9,116 nt of DNA from an uncultured Pseudomonas sp. (lineage in GTDB: Bacteria; Pseudomonadota; Gammaproteobacteria; Pseudomonadales; Pseudomonadaceae), in the NCBI GenBank assembly GCA_937863915.1, contig CALMID010000199.1, forward strand, positions 1 to 9,116, in the 5' to 3' direction. Below, in pieces: positions 1 through 6,543 of this stretch. The notes under the pieces are model-generated. The model had not been told where the DNA came from, did not search any database, and was given only the letters and a program-made list of their open reading frames with translations. The number at the start of each line of letters is the position of its first letter. Position 1 is the first letter of the stretch. The translations under genes and the position numbers were made by a program.

Positions 1-128
1 AGGGTCGGCTGGCCGTCCTCGATCTGCCAGCTGGGGAAGGCGCCGTTGCTGGTGAACACGCTGCCATCGGCGGCGATCTCGATGTCGCGGGTGAAGGTCA
101 CCTTGCGCGGCATGGGGAAGGTGCGCCA
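1..128 (-). pseudogene. Out-of-frame continuation of the propeller gene, running off the left edge
   Basis: Read on the minus strand from 128, this stretch encodes WRTFPMPRKVTFTRDIEIAA, then a segment with DGSVFTSNGAFPSWQIEDG, open to the window edge. That is exactly what a last beta-propeller blade after LMRLDIASG should look like. The upstream frame instead reads RGAPSPCRAR and stops. Joining the two needs one extra base (or loss of two) at the CG at 129-130. Either the gene is broken by a 1-nt deletion or the sequence or assembly has an error here. The true end of the gene lies outside the window. Confidence 0.75.
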
Positions 129-1753
129 CGGCCGCTGGCGATATCCAGACGCATCAGGCTGTCCGAGGCGGTGCCGGTGACCCAGACCTGCTGACGGGCG
201 CGGTCGACGTTGAGCGAGTAGGGCGTCTCGGCGCCATTGAGCGCGGTAGGCAGCGGGTAATCCGTGAAACTGCCGTCGGCCGGACGATAGCGGACGATCT
301 TCGCCTCGGGGAAGGCGGCGATCCACACATCGCCCACAGCGTCTGCGCGCAGGCGGCGCGGGCCCTGGAACGGCGTGTCGATGACCTGCACGCTGTCAGT
401 CTTGGGGTCGATCACGCCGATGGAGTCGGCATGCAGGCGGGCGAACCACACCCGGCCATCCGGCGCCACGTCGATGCCGTAGGGCAGCGGCATGCCGGTC
501 ACGCGTTGATCCACCGGCAGCCAGTGCATCGGCATGCCCCAGTTCATCAGCTTGCGCACCACGCCATTGAGCGCCAGGCCGACTTCTTCCTTGGTGCTGC
601 GCGCCGGCAGCCCGTAGGTGCGGAAGCTCTTGGTCTGGCGGTCGAAACGGCCGACCTGGTTGGACAGCGCCAGGGTGAACCAGACGTTGTCCTGCGCATC
701 GATACGCACGGTGTGCGGGTACAGACCGTCATCGAAATAGTGGGTGGTGAAAACCTTGCTCACCGGGTCGAACTCGAACAGGCGCTGCTGCAACGACGGG
801 GTGATGAAGATGTGACCATCCTTCGGCGACTCGGCGAAGGAATGGATGCCGGCGGTGGTTTCCAGCTTGGGATAAGTCTTCAGGCGGCCGCTGAACAGCC
901 CGCCGATCTCGTCACCCTCGTCCACCGGAGTTTTGTACACCACGGTCTGGCCGGTCTTGGGGTCGATTTCCCACAGGCGGTCCTGCAGATTGTCGCCGAC
1001 GTAGACCTTGCCGTTGCTGTGCAGCAGCAGGTCGTGCATCTGCGAGAAGGGATCGCCCAGCGGCCACTCGCGCACCTGGGCGCCGGCCAGATGGCTTTCC
1101 CAGGGTTTGGTGCGCAGCACCTTTTCCGGGTGCTGGCGCAGGTCGGTGTAGCCCTTCTGGAACACCTCGATGAGTTTCGGCTGGTGCTCGCTGGACGGGC
1201 GCGCGCCATAGCCGATCATGCGCTCCATCACCTGCTGCCACTCTTCCTCGCTGCGCTCGCGGCGCATAAAGAAGCTGCCCTGCTGATGGCAGAAGCTGCA
1301 CTGCTCCATGGCGGTTTTCTTCAGCGCTTCGTCGCCACCGAAATCCAGCGCGGCGAACCAGGCATTGGCCGGCTGCTGAGCGGCCAGCGCGGCCGGATCG
1401 GTCTCGGCGGTGAGGCGCAGCTCAAGGATGGCATCGGCGCTAACGCCGGTCCGGGCCAGGTCCTGATAGCCCGGCACGCGCACGCGCAGATTCAGCGGCA
1501 CGGCTTCCGGGTAGTCGATCTGCACGCGGCCATCCGGGCCGGCGAAGGCGGTGATCTCCGGACTGATGCGCTGCTCGGTGCGCTCGCGCGGATAGCCGTT
1601 GTCATCACCGGCGGCGCGCAGCGGGCGCTCGGCCTTGAGGGTCAGCATGGCCAGCGGTAGGGGCTGGCCGGCGGCATCACGGATGCTGACCTGCAGCGCC
1701 TGGGCAGGCAGGGCGGCGGCTGTGAGGGCGAGGGCAACAACGGCATTACGCAT
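98..1753 (-). CDS. Secreted c-heme / virginiamycin-B-lyase-like beta-propeller protein, frameshifted near its 3' end
   Basis: Predicted exported protein, 551 aa as read. The start is put at 1753 rather than the in-frame ATG at 1771. It has an AGGGAG Shine-Dalgarno 6 nt upstream and begins directly with a signal peptide (residues 1-19, ending LPAQA). Residues 20-115 look like a carboxypeptidase-regulatory or Ig-like beta-sandwich. CSFCH at 152-156 is a CxxCH covalent heme c site. From about 240 on there are repeated blades of the Vgb/streptogramin-lyase kind (near 240-275, 303-340, 347-383, 425-460, 466-500, 511-542), each with a 'D/NxVW' or 'GxVY' strand. A Met-rich stretch (403-410, MNWGMPMH) might hold an axial heme ligand; this is speculative. 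Vgb is a C-O lyase of streptogramin B, but most homologues have unknown roles, so antibiotic resistance is not claimed. The gene overlaps the upstream SDR gene by 8 nt. The frame ends at 98 in an abnormal tail (GAPSPCRAR), while the true-looking C-terminus continues in another frame. Confidence 0.8.
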   Translation of the reverse strand: MRNAVVALALTAAALPAQALQVSIRDAAGQPLPLAMLTLKAERPLRAAGDDNGYPRERTEQRISPEITAFAGPDGRVQIDYPEAVPLNLRVRVPGYQDLARTGVSADAILELRLTAETDPAALAAQQPANAWFAALDFGGDEALKKTAMEQCSFCHQQGSFFMRRERSEEEWQQVMERMIGYGARPSSEHQPKLIEVFQKGYTDLRQHPEKVLRTKPWESHLAGAQVREWPLGDPFSQMHDLLLHSNGKVYVGDNLQDRLWEIDPKTGQTVVYKTPVDEGDEIGGLFSGRLKTYPKLETTAGIHSFAESPKDGHIFITPSLQQRLFEFDPVSKVFTTHYFDDGLYPHTVRIDAQDNVWFTLALSNQVGRFDRQTKSFRTYGLPARSTKEEVGLALNGVVRKLMNWGMPMHWLPVDQRVTGMPLPYGIDVAPDGRVWFARLHADSIGVIDPKTDSVQVIDTPFQGPRRLRADAVGDVWIAAFPEAKIVRYRPADGSFTDYPLPTALNGAETPYSLNVDRARQQVWVTGTASDSLMRLDIASGRGAPSPCRAR

Positions 1754-2696
1754 GCGGAACTCCCTGGGCATCGAGAAAGGCGATAAAGGCTTCGCGGCTG
1801 GTGTAGCGCGGGGTGTAACCGAATTCTTCCTTCAGCCGGCGGTTGGCCAGCACCGGGCGGTAACGCAGGAAGTCCACCTGCTCCGGGCCGTACTGCGACA
1901 GGCGCAGCGGCTTGAGCACGCGCAGCACGCCCTGAATCAGTCCGGCGGGTAATGGGCGGTAAGGCTTGCGCAGGATCTCGGCGATCTCGCGCAGGCTCAG
2001 GGCGCCGTCGCCGGCCAGGTTGTAGATGCCGCTGGCGCCCTTCTCCAGGCCCTTGCGGATGATGCTCACCACGTCCTGATCCCAGATGAACACGAAGCGG
2101 CTGTCGCTGCCCTGAATGCCCAGCACCGCGCGCTTCTTGAACATGTCGGTGATCTGGTTGTTGACCCGTTTGCCGAGGATGGTGCCCGGGCGCAGGATCA
2201 GCTGGCGCAGCTCCGGGTGCTCCACGCGCACGCGCACCAGCAGCTCCTCGACCTCGCGCTTGTGCTTGGCATAGGCGAAGCGGGCGTGGCCGCGCAGCGG
2301 GTCGTGCTCGTCGATCCACTCGGCGTTTTCCGGGTAGTAGCCATAGGCTGCGCCGGAGCTGGTGACGATCAGCTGGCCGACACCGTTGGCCACGGCCGCC
2401 TCGACAATCGCCTGGGTGCCACCCACGTCGATGGCGTGCAGCGTCTCCTCGCTCATGCCCGGCGGCGGGCTGACCACCGAGGCCAGGTGGACGATGGCGT
2501 CCGGCCGGCACTGGGCAACCACCTTGTGCACGTCGTTGCGGTTGCTGATATCCAGATGCAGCGGGTGAACGTTGTCGCGCGCGGCGATCTCGCGAATGTC
2601 GGCGGCAAACAGCTGCCAGTTGGGTTGCTGCACGGCCAGGTCATTGAGGACCTGCTGACCGATGAAGCCGGCGGCGCCGGTAATCAGGACGCGCAT
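1746..2696 (-). CDS. NAD(P)-dependent epimerase/dehydratase-family oxidoreductase (extended SDR)
   Basis: Cytosolic Rossmann-fold enzyme, 316 aa, the usual length for extended SDRs. TGAAGFIG at 6-13 is the TGxxGxxG dinucleotide-binding loop. D33 (in AADIRE) is placed to bind the adenosine ribose, which favours NAD. The 'PDAIVHLASV' strand at 65-74 is typical. The catalytic set is a Ser in TSSGAAYG (112-119) and Y142-x3-K146 (YAKHK). The C-terminal half (GTILGKRVNNQ, then GIYNLAGDG and the 'F-RYRPVLANRRLKEEFGYTPRY' type ending) resembles epimerase-family enzymes, but I cannot name the substrate. The start ATG at 2696 has a strong AAGGAGG 7 nt upstream. It overlaps the transporter gene by 13 nt and the propeller gene by 8 nt, so the three are probably translationally coupled. 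A nucleotide-sugar, steroid-like or other secondary alcohol/ketone substrate is possible; the neighbouring bile-acid-type transporter hints at an organic anion, by inference only. Confidence 0.88.
   Translation of the reverse strand: MRVLITGAAGFIGQQVLNDLAVQQPNWQLFAADIREIAARDNVHPLHLDISNRNDVHKVVAQCRPDAIVHLASVVSPPPGMSEETLHAIDVGGTQAIVEAAVANGVGQLIVTSSGAAYGYYPENAEWIDEHDPLRGHARFAYAKHKREVEELLVRVRVEHPELRQLILRPGTILGKRVNNQITDMFKKRAVLGIQGSDSRFVFIWDQDVVSIIRKGLEKGASGIYNLAGDGALSLREIAEILRKPYRPLPAGLIQGVLRVLKPLRLSQYGPEQVDFLRYRPVLANRRLKEEFGYTPRYTSREAFIAFLDAQGVPHA
1760..1765 (-). promoter_or_regulatory. Ribosome binding site for the heme-propeller gene
   Basis: AGGGAG on the minus strand lies 6 nt before the ATG at 1753. 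It sits inside the last codons of the SDR gene. It decides the start at 1753 over the in-frame ATG at 1771, which would add MPREFR in front of the signal peptide and has no comparable site. Confidence 0.6.
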
Positions 2697-3628
2697 GGCT
2701 GTTCCTCCTTGGCGCTAGTCAGATGGGGCGGATTGCGTCGCCACAGGGCGACCAGCAGCAGGCCGGAGACGATGTGCCAGGTGCCCCACAGGGCGGCGAT
2801 CAGCGCCATGTCCGGCTGGGCGCCGAACTGGGTGAAGATCAGCCCCAGCGCCAGCCCCGAGTTCTGCATGCCGACCTCGATGGTCAGCGCGCGACGGTCG
2901 TAGTCGCCCAGCCCGAAGGCCCGCGCCGTGCCCCAGCCCATGAGCAGGGCGCTGGCGTTGTGCAGCACCACGATCAGCAGCAGCGGACCCAGGCTGTCGA
3001 GCAGCAGGTGGCGGTTGCCGATCACCGCCACCAGCAGGAAGCCGATGAAGGCAATCATGGTGAAACGCTTGAACCCCGGCAGGATGCGCGCGGTGAAGCG
3101 CGGCGCCAGATTGCCCAGCAGCATGCCCACCAGCAGTGGCGCCACCAGCATCAGCAGCAGCCCCTGCACGATGCCACTGGCATCGACCTGCAGGGTGCTC
3201 ATCTGGCCACTGAGAAAGGCCGCGGTCTCCGGGTTGAGGCTGGCCGTCATGGCGAAGTTGAACGGCAGGGTGATGATCGCCAGCAGGCTGGAGACGCTGG
3301 TGACACTCACCGACAGGGCCGTGTTGCCACGGGCCAGGTGGGTGATGACATTGGACAGATTGCCGCCGGGGCAGCAGGCCACCAGCAGCAGGCCCAACTC
3401 GATGCCGGGCTTGAGGTCCAGCAGCAGCGTGGCCAGCAGGGTGGCCCAGGGCAACAACAGGCACTGCGCCAGCAGGCCGGTGAACACCGGCAGCGGGCGC
3501 CGCAGCACATAGGAGAAATGGCTCAGGCGCAGCTCCAGAGCCACGCCAAACATCAGGCTGGCCAGCACCAGGCCCAACCAGATCTGTTGGCTTTCGTCGT
3601 AATTCATCAGCTGAATATCCAGGGTCAT
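2684..3628 (-). CDS. Bile acid:sodium symporter (BASS/SBF) family transporter
   Basis: Inner-membrane secondary transporter, 314 aa, with about nine to ten hydrophobic helices. Two family signatures mark the crossed, unwound helices that bind Na+ in this fold: PGGNLSN (87-93) followed by GNTALSVSVT (101-110), and EVGMQNSGLA (251-260), whose E251 and Q255 match the conserved Glu and Gln of the sodium site. Family members move bile acids, pantoate, pyruvate and other organic anions with Na+; the substrate here cannot be read from the sequence. It is the first gene of the minus-strand operon and overlaps the SDR by 13 nt. The start is uncertain. The ATG at 3628 lacks a clear Shine-Dalgarno, and an in-frame ATG at 3607 (residue 8, MNYDESQQ) is also possible with little change to the first membrane helix. 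Family assignment is firm, function is not. Confidence 0.9.
   Translation of the reverse strand: MTLDIQLMNYDESQQIWLGLVLASLMFGVALELRLSHFSYVLRRPLPVFTGLLAQCLLLPWATLLATLLLDLKPGIELGLLLVACCPGGNLSNVITHLARGNTALSVSVTSVSSLLAIITLPFNFAMTASLNPETAAFLSGQMSTLQVDASGIVQGLLLMLVAPLLVGMLLGNLAPRFTARILPGFKRFTMIAFIGFLLVAVIGNRHLLLDSLGPLLLIVVLHNASALLMGWGTARAFGLGDYDRRALTIEVGMQNSGLALGLIFTQFGAQPDMALIAALWGTWHIVSGLLLVALWRRNPPHLTSAKEEQPCAS
2704..2710 (-). promoter_or_regulatory. Strong ribosome binding site for the SDR gene
   Basis: AAGGAGG on the minus strand, 7 nt before the ATG at 2696, lies within the C-terminal codons of the upstream transporter gene (encoding part of KEEQP). It is the best Shine-Dalgarno in the window. 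It suggests the SDR is translated at least as strongly as the transporter. Confidence 0.75.
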
Positions 3629-3693
3629 GAAGACATGTAGCAGAGCCTAGGCCAGTCGCAGCGCGGCCGCACTGGCAAGAACGGCCAGCGGAT

Positions 3694-3710
3694 GTGGCGA
3701 TTACCGCCAC
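3694..3710. repeat. Inverted repeat GTGGCG-5-CGCCAC, candidate operator
   Basis: A perfect 6-bp dyad (3694-3699 and 3705-3710) with a 5-nt centre, located 66-82 bp upstream of the transporter start. It is immediately followed by a second dyad. The size suits a dimeric regulator half-site pair, but no regulator gene is in the window. Confidence 0.4.
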
Positions 3711-3712
3711 GG

Positions 3713-3739
3713 GTGCGACATCCTGCCCCGGGGTCGCAC
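3713..3739. repeat. Inverted repeat GTGCGAC-13-GTCGCAC, candidate operator
   Basis: Perfect 7-bp arms at 3713-3719 and 3733-3739 flank a GC-rich 13-nt centre (ATCCTGCCCCGGG). It is too far from either gene end, and lacks a U-run, to be a terminator. Together with the adjacent dyad at 3694-3710 it forms a 46-bp palindrome-rich block in the divergent promoter region. Confidence 0.4.
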
Positions 3740-3810
3740 TTGGGGTTTGCCACGAGTCGTAATACCCTTACCAGAATTAAGCCTTTGGTCATTCCCACCA
3801 CTCAGCAGTC

Positions 3811-4158
3811 ATGGCCAGTATCAAACCTTCCCTACAAGTGCTCTGCCTCGATGCCCCGCAGGCCTGTCGCGCTCACGGTGTGCTCGATGCTGCCGGCATC
3901 GACTGCCAGATTCTCAGCAGTCCAGAAGCCTGCCTGCTGGCCGCGCACTGCCGTGCCATCGAGCCAACCCACGCGCAGCACCTGAGCCACCTGGAGCAGG
4001 CCCTGCACGACACCGTGGCAACCCTGGAAAAGACCCGCCATGCCTTCAAGTCACGTGACCTGGCCGAGCTGCGCAAGCGCCTCGAAGGCCTGCTGCAGAA
4101 CTTGTCGGACACAACAGCTTCAGGTAAAACGCCCGTACAAGGTTCCGCCACGCCCTGA
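3811..4158 (+). CDS. Small five-cysteine protein of unknown function
   Basis: Predicted soluble protein of 115 aa; I do not recognise the family. Codon use (strong G/C at third positions) matches the neighbouring genes, which supports it being real. Residues 8-50 look like an alternating strand/helix segment holding all five cysteines (C12, C19, C32, C41, C47). Residues 55-97 should be a charged amphipathic helix, possibly a coiled coil (LEQALHDTVATLEKTRHAF, then ELRKRLEGLL). The last 15 residues are low in structure. The only usable start is the ATG at 3811, because an in-frame stop lies at 3778, and it has no visible Shine-Dalgarno, so it may be leaderless or weakly translated. There is no signal peptide or membrane helix. 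The last codons overlap the foldable segment 4131-4208, with the stop codon in a hairpin loop. Being just upstream of the globin-coupled c-di-GMP enzyme, it could be a redox or signalling partner; this is a guess from context. Confidence 0.65.
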   Translation: MASIKPSLQVLCLDAPQACRAHGVLDAAGIDCQILSSPEACLLAAHCRAIEPTHAQHLSHLEQALHDTVATLEKTRHAFKSRDLAELRKRLEGLLQNLSDTTASGKTPVQGSATP

Positions 4159-4208
4159 GGCGGCGGAAGCCGGCTTTGCCGGGCAGGACGTACGGGCCTG
4201 TAAGACAG
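4131..4208 (+). other. Highly foldable segment, candidate structured leader RNA
   Basis: Read as RNA, this 78-nt stretch can form a closed three-way junction. The outer stem is GCCCGTAC (4131-4138) with GTACGGGC (4190-4197), 8 bp. Hairpin A pairs TTCCGCC (4143-4149) with GGCGGAA (4162-4168) and stacks on GCC/GGC around a CTGA loop that contains the TGA stop of the small gene. Hairpin B is CCGGC-TTT-GCCGG (4170-4182). A fourth small hairpin, CTGT-AAG-ACAG (4198-4208), leads straight into the terminator. Almost every base from 4131 to 4259 can be paired. It could be a cis-acting leader/attenuator for the downstream gene, a small RNA, or a REP-like palindromic element; I cannot match it to a named RNA family. 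A weak promoter-like pair (TTGTCG 4102-4107, 17 nt, TAAAAC 4125-4130) lies just upstream. Confidence 0.45.
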
Positions 4209-4259
4209 AGCGCTAGCGACAACCGTGGGATGACCGCGAACTGTCGCTAGCGCTTTTTT
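4209..4259 (+). terminator. Rho-independent terminator
   Basis: A perfect 13-bp stem (AGCGCTAGCGACA at 4209-4221 with TGTCGCTAGCGCT at 4242-4254) encloses a 20-nt loop and ends in six T residues (4254-4259). The loop can add a short CGTG/CGCG helix presenting GGATGAC. The terminator lies after the small gene and only 30 nt before the ATG at 4290. The downstream gene therefore has almost no room for its own promoter unless that overlaps the terminator, and read-through control is plausible. Confidence 0.85.
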
Positions 4260-4289
4260 ATTGCCCGCAGAAAAAGGACAAGAAGCCGC

Positions 4290-6527
4290 ATGGGCAGCCC
4301 CGAAGACATTCAAGCGCTATTGCGCAGCATCGGTCTGGATCGCCAGGAGGTACAAACTCGCCTGGACTTCCTGCAATGGAGCGCGGCCGACGGCGCACGC
4401 CTGCAGCAGGCCGTCGACCGGCTCGGCAATGCCCACGAGGATTTCGTCGAGCACCTGTACAACCACCTCGGCAGCTTCCCCACGCCGGCCGGCCTGCTCC
4501 AGCAGCCCGGCGTGCTGCCGCGCCTCAAGGCCAGCCAGAAAGCCTATTACCAGCGCCTGTGGCGCGGCCCGCACGATGCCGACTACGTCCGCGAGCGCCT
4601 GCGCGTGGGCTGGGTGCACGAACGTGTCGGCCTGGAACTGAAGTGGTACCTGGGCGCCTACCGCCTGTACCTCGACCAGATGCTCACCACCCTGTTCGAC
4701 GGCCACGCCCAGCATGAGCTGTTCGCCAGCCTGCTCAAGGCGGTGTTCTTCGACATGAGCCTGGCCGTGGATGCCTACAGCGCCACCCAGCGCCAGGCCC
4801 TGGAAAGCAGCGACGCGCGCTATGCCCGCGCCCTGCGCGGCGCCAACGACGGCATCTGGGACTGGCACATCGACCGCGACCAGCTGTACCTGTCCGAACG
4901 CTGGGCCAGCATGCTCGGCCTGGCCCGCGACGAGCTGGGCGAGGGCAGCGCCGGCTGGTTCGCCCGCGTCCATCCCGAGGACCTGCCGGGCCTGCGCCTG
5001 GCCGTGCAGCAGCACCTGGGCGGCAGCACCCCCTCGCTGCAGCACCAGTACCGCATCCGCCACCGCGAAGGGCATTACCTGTGGGTCCTGCTGCGTGGCG
5101 TGCTCAGCAGCGACGAGCGCGGCGGCCAGCGCCTGGCCGGCTCGCAGAGTGACATCAGCCAGCACAAGGCCGCCGAACAGAACCTGCAGCACGCCGCCCG
5201 CCATGACCCACTGACCGGCCTGGCCAACCGTACCCGCCTGCAGGAGCTGCTCGGCCAGGCCCAGGAGCGCCGCCAGCGCCCCGGCGCCCGCCATGCGGCG
5301 CTGCTGTTCATCGACCTCGACCGCTTCAAGCTGATCAACGACAGCCTCGGCCACAGCAGTGGCGACCTGGTGCTGGTGGAAGTGGCTCAGCGGCTCAAGC
5401 GCTGCCTGCGCCCCGGCGACCACCTGGCGCGCTTCGGCGGCGACGAGTTCGTCGTCCTGCTCGATGACCTGGCCCAGCTGGAGGACGCCGAACGCGTGGC
5501 TCAGCGCATGCTCGACGAACTGCACCTGCCACTGCACCTGGACGAACGCCAGCTCAGCGTGAGCGCCAGCATCGGTATCGCCGGCCTCGGCGAAGCGGAT
5601 ATCGGCGACGACGTGCTGCGCGCCGCCGACCTCGCCATGTACCGCGCCAAGGAAGCCGGCAAGGCCCGCTTCGCCCGCTACAGCGCCGAGCTGCAGGAGC
5701 GCGCGGCGCGGCGTCTGCAGCTGGAAAGCGCCCTGGCCCAGGCGCTGGAGCGCGGCGAGTTCGACCTGCACTTCCAGCCCATCTGCCGCCTGGAGCGTGG
5801 CCACAACCGCGTGGTCGGCGTCGAGGCCCTGCTGCGCTGGCAGCATGAAGGCAGCTGGGTATCACCGGAGGAATTCATCCCGATCCTGGAGGAGTCCGGC
5901 GACATCCTCACGGTCGGCGAATGGGCGCTGTTCCATGCCGCCTGGCAATGCATGTGCTGGCAACGCATGCAGCCGGGGCTGTACTGCGCGGTCAATCTGT
6001 CCAGCCAGCAGCTCAAGGTCAGCGATTTCGCCCGCCGCGTGGCCCGCATCCTCAATGAAACCGGGCTGCCGGCCAGCTGCCTGATCCTGGAGATCACCGA
6101 GAGCCAGCTGATGGAAGACAGCGCGCAGACCCTGGCCTGCCTGCGCGAGCTGGCCAGCCTCGGCGTACGCCTGGCGCTGGATGACTTCGGCACCGGTTAC
6201 TCCTCGCTCAGCTACCTCAAGCGCTTCCCCCTGCACATCCTCAAGGTGGACAAGAGCTTCATCGGCGGCGCCAGCCATGACGAAGACCTGGCCACCATCA
6301 GCCGCGCCATCATCAAGCTCGGCCAGGGCCTGAACATGGCCGTGGTGGCCGAGGGCGTGGAACAGAGCAGCCACCTGGACTTCCTCCGCGCCGAAGGCTG
6401 CGATTACGCCCAGGGCTACCTGCTCAGCCAGCCGCAACCGGCCTGGCAGCTCGACCCGCTGCTCCTGCAGCAACCCGCCTATCTGCACCATGGCCGCGCC
6501 GCGACGCCGGCTGACTACTGCATCTGA
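4290..6527 (+). CDS. Globin-coupled PAS-GGDEF-EAL c-di-GMP cyclase/phosphodiesterase
   Basis: Predicted cytosolic oxygen-responsive c-di-GMP enzyme, 745 aa, with no membrane helix. Residues 1-165 are a globin-coupled sensor domain: H110 in [10 protein letters not shown] is the expected proximal heme ligand, followed by the family-typical [10 protein letters not shown], and Y57 (LYNHL) is a candidate distal tyrosine. Residues 176-295 are a PAS_3/PAC domain (GIWDWHI to GSQSDIS). The GGDEF domain (about 300-465) has DPLTGLANR, an intact GGDEF at 383-387 and an RxxD inhibitory site R374-D377 five residues before it. The EAL domain (about 475-720) has E512-A-L, N569, E601, D631-D632, K652, E688 and QGY at 708-710, the usual metal-binding and catalytic set. 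Both output domains therefore look active. In known globin-coupled cyclases, heme-bound O2 alters cyclase activity; which activity wins here is unknown. AAGGA lies 11 nt before the ATG, a rather long spacing. The gene follows a terminator closely and is 16 nt upstream of the Aer gene. Confidence 0.93.
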   Translation: MGSPEDIQALLRSIGLDRQEVQTRLDFLQWSAADGARLQQAVDRLGNAHEDFVEHLYNHLGSFPTPAGLLQQPGVLPRLKASQKAYYQRLWRGPHDADYVRERLRVGWVHERVGLELKWYLGAYRLYLDQMLTTLFDGHAQHELFASLLKAVFFDMSLAVDAYSATQRQALESSDARYARALRGANDGIWDWHIDRDQLYLSERWASMLGLARDELGEGSAGWFARVHPEDLPGLRLAVQQHLGGSTPSLQHQYRIRHREGHYLWVLLRGVLSSDERGGQRLAGSQSDISQHKAAEQNLQHAARHDPLTGLANRTRLQELLGQAQERRQRPGARHAALLFIDLDRFKLINDSLGHSSGDLVLVEVAQRLKRCLRPGDHLARFGGDEFVVLLDDLAQLEDAERVAQRMLDELHLPLHLDERQLSVSASIGIAGLGEADIGDDVLRAADLAMYRAKEAGKARFARYSAELQERAARRLQLESALAQALERGEFDLHFQPICRLERGHNRVVGVEALLRWQHEGSWVSPEEFIPILEESGDILTVGEWALFHAAWQCMCWQRMQPGLYCAVNLSSQQLKVSDFARRVARILNETGLPASCLILEITESQLMEDSAQTLACLRELASLGVRLALDDFGTGYSSLSYLKRFPLHILKVDKSFIGGASHDEDLATISRAIIKLGQGLNMAVVAEGVEQSSHLDFLRAEGCDYAQGYLLSQPQPAWQLDPLLLQQPAYLHHGRAATPADYCI

Positions 6528-6543
6528 ACGAAGAGCCGGAACA

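Larger units (their letters stand above)
3629..3810. promoter_or_regulatory. Divergent intergenic region between the transporter operon and the small plus-strand gene
   Basis: This 182-bp region lies between genes read away from each other, so both promoters should be here. I see no convincing sigma-70 pair. On the plus strand TTGCCA (3747-3752) and CAGAAT (3772-3777) are 19 nt apart, a poor spacing. No clear sigma-54 site (TGGCAC-N5-TTGC) is seen on either strand. The region is more AT-rich from about 3760 to 3800, which fits promoter DNA for the plus-strand gene. The main structure is the pair of inverted repeats listed separately. Confidence 0.45.

Noticed and set aside
431..1660. 409-aa open frame on the plus strand opposite the heme-propeller gene
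   Set aside because: His/Gln/Ala/Gly-rich composition without domains, typical of the antisense shadow of a GC-rich gene; the opposite strand encodes clear propeller blades and a CxxCH motif.
98..1753. Reading the propeller gene as a streptogramin-resistance gene
   Set aside because: The Vgb-like fold is widespread, and the signal peptide, heme motif and operon partners point to another role.
2217..2903. 228-aa plus-strand open frame antisense to the SDR and transporter genes
   Set aside because: Crosses an operon junction on the opposite strand and has no motif; the shadow of two well-supported genes.
3692..4058. Two overlapping plus-strand open frames (3692-3985, 3747-4058) at the small-gene locus
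   Set aside because: They compete with 3811-4158, show poor third-position G/C bias and Arg/Pro/Ser-rich sequence, and the first begins inside the dyad region.
4222..4241. RsmA/CsrA binding site in the terminator loop (GGGATGA)
   Set aside because: GGA is present in a possible loop, but the preceding bases do not fit A(N)GGA well and it is not at a ribosome site; too weak to list.
4317..5846. 509-aa open frame on the minus strand inside the globin-PAS-GGDEF-EAL gene
   Set aside because: Low-complexity Ala/Gln/Val/Gly shadow; the plus strand has unmistakable globin, PAS and GGDEF motifs.
6490..6543. Upstream in-frame ATG for aer at 6490
   Set aside because: It lies within the preceding gene and adds an Arg-rich 18-residue leader unlike Aer proteins.
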